This document shows, piece by piece, positions 63,573 to 64,000 of a stretch of DNA of 64,000 nt; within the stretch, counting starts at the first letter, position 1, and every line of letters starts with the position of its first letter. A program made the translations under genes and the position numbers. The stretch is from the NCBI RefSeq assembly GCF_004684905.1, contig NZ_SRJC01000003.1, forward strand, positions 186,001-250,000, in the 5' to 3' direction. Source of the stretch: Halobacillus salinus (GTDB taxonomy: Bacteria > Bacillota > Bacilli > Bacillales > Halobacillaceae). The notes below the pieces were generated by a model. That model was not told the origin of the DNA. It did no database searches and saw only the letters and a list, made by a program, of their open reading frames with translations.

Positions 63573-63745
63573 AGAGGTGCGACAACCATCAGTAAGCATG
63601 AGGAGGAGAATGAGATCCTTGGATTCATGTGGAAAGGGGAAGTCGCCGAAGTGGACGGAATCTCATGTTCCGAAAGCTGGTTCTTCGATTGAACAGATCG
63701 GGGACTGTCATATAGGAAACTATATGGAGGGCTATCTTACGCAGG
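63573..63745 (+). ncRNA. lysine riboswitch (L box) aptamer
   Basis: Conserved L-box blocks in order: AGAGGTGCGAC, CAGTAAGC, GAGGAGAATGAGAT, GGAAAGGGGAAGTCGCCGAAG, GCTGGTTCTTCGATTGAAC, GGGGACTGTCA, GGAGGGCTATCTTACG. The aptamer is followed by a terminator and dapA, the first enzyme of lysine/DAP synthesis, so lysine should cause premature termination. Confidence 0.92.
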
Positions 63746-63763
63746 AACGAATTTTGTTTCTAC

Positions 63764-63796
63764 GGCAACAACGAGCCCTCGTTGTTGCCTTTTTGC
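63764..63796 (+). terminator. riboswitch expression-platform terminator
   Basis: Stem GGCAACAACGA / TCGTTGTTGCC (11 bp), loop GCCC, then T5. Confidence 0.9.
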
Positions 63797-63847
63797 TTTT
63801 CTAGGACCCCTCCACCCGAAACTAATATTAAAAAAGGGTGTGAAATG

Positions 63848-64000
63848 ATGAATTTTGGTCATGTATTAACAGCTATGGTGACCCCATTCAATCAAAGCGG
63901 AGCGGTGGATTTTGACAGAACGGACCAACTCATCGATTATTTAATCAGCCACGGATCGGATGCACTAGTAGTCGGTGGAACGACAGGTGAGTCCCCAACT
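63848..64000 (+). CDS. dapA: 4-hydroxy-tetrahydrodipicolinate synthase DapA (5' part only)
   Basis: The first ~51 residues of the enzyme condensing pyruvate with aspartate semialdehyde. Reads [18 protein letters not shown], then [24 protein letters not shown], which contains the conserved Thr-Thr-Gly-Glu substrate loop. ATG 63848 gives the homologue-like MNFG start; the adjacent ATG 63845 is equally close to AAGGGTG. The 3' part lies beyond the window. Controlled by the lysine riboswitch upstream. Confidence 0.95.
   Translation, partial: MNFGHVLTAMVTPFNQSGAVDFDRTDQLIDYLISHGSDALVVGGTTGESPT

Noticed and set aside
63577-63804. Open frame of 75 codons before dapA
   Set aside because: It lies entirely within the lysine riboswitch and its terminator.

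Overview
The window comes from a low-to-mid GC Firmicute of the family Bacillaceae. The gene order degS-degU-degV-comFA-comFC-yvyF-flgM-flgN-flgK-flgL-yviE-fliW-csrA-hag-flaG-fliD-fliS-fliT-hpf-secA-prfB ... cccB-ftsE-ctpB-minJ follows the Bacillus subtilis chromosome closely. Many proteins are acidic, which would fit a moderately halophilic genus such as Halobacillus or Pontibacillus; the genus is an inference. This is chromosomal backbone: I see no transposase, prophage, tRNA, rRNA or CRISPR array.

Layout. 1-16 kb: the 5' part of heme A synthase (ctaA), a haloacid dehalogenase, a self-regulated PadR/DHA2 drug-efflux operon, a PAS-GGDEF diguanylate cyclase, a Fur-boxed siderophore ATPase, class III fructose-bisphosphatase, and small membrane or stress proteins. 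15-26 kb: cell envelope and secretion genes (minJ, ctpB, ftsE without ftsX, cccB, a YitT protein, gtaB/galU, frameshifted prfB, secA). 26-39 kb: ribosome hibernation factor hpf and the late flagellar block with two flagellins, two CsrA proteins, FliW, and a FlgK carrying an inserted von Willebrand A domain. 39-45 kb: competence comFC/comFA, degV and the DegS-DegU two-component system. 45-51 kb: wall-polymer genes (two LCP ligases, tagO), an amino-acid permease and two copies of a ~120 bp interspersed repeat. 51-58 kb: a maltodextrin cluster (malR, malGFE, divergent alpha-glycosidase) with LacI-type operators, then a third repeat copy. 58-62 kb: an ECF sigma/anti-sigma pair with a putative sortase F and its putative MPDTG-anchored substrate. 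62-64 kb: a GAF-STAS stressosome-type protein, a 36-residue peptide gene beside Spo0A-like boxes, and a lysine riboswitch ahead of dapA, which runs off the end.

Most notable: (1) FlgK, the hook-filament junction protein, contains a complete vWA/MIDAS domain of about 185 residues. (2) A sigma-D-type promoter drives a short second CsrA lying between the two flagellin genes; its leader has two CsrA-type AAGGAT hairpins, one mutually exclusive with a 20-bp stem, and both flagellin leaders carry the same type of hairpin. (3) Six TGTACCAA boxes sit exactly 21 bp apart upstream of gtaB. (4) ftsE ends in a terminator and ftsX is absent. (5) Two promoters with identical ECF-type elements tie the sigma factor to a twin four-His helical repeat protein and its sortase.

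Starts were chosen from ribosome binding sites and, where remembered, homologue starts, so several differ from the longest open frame. All functional calls are from reading the sequence, without database searches.
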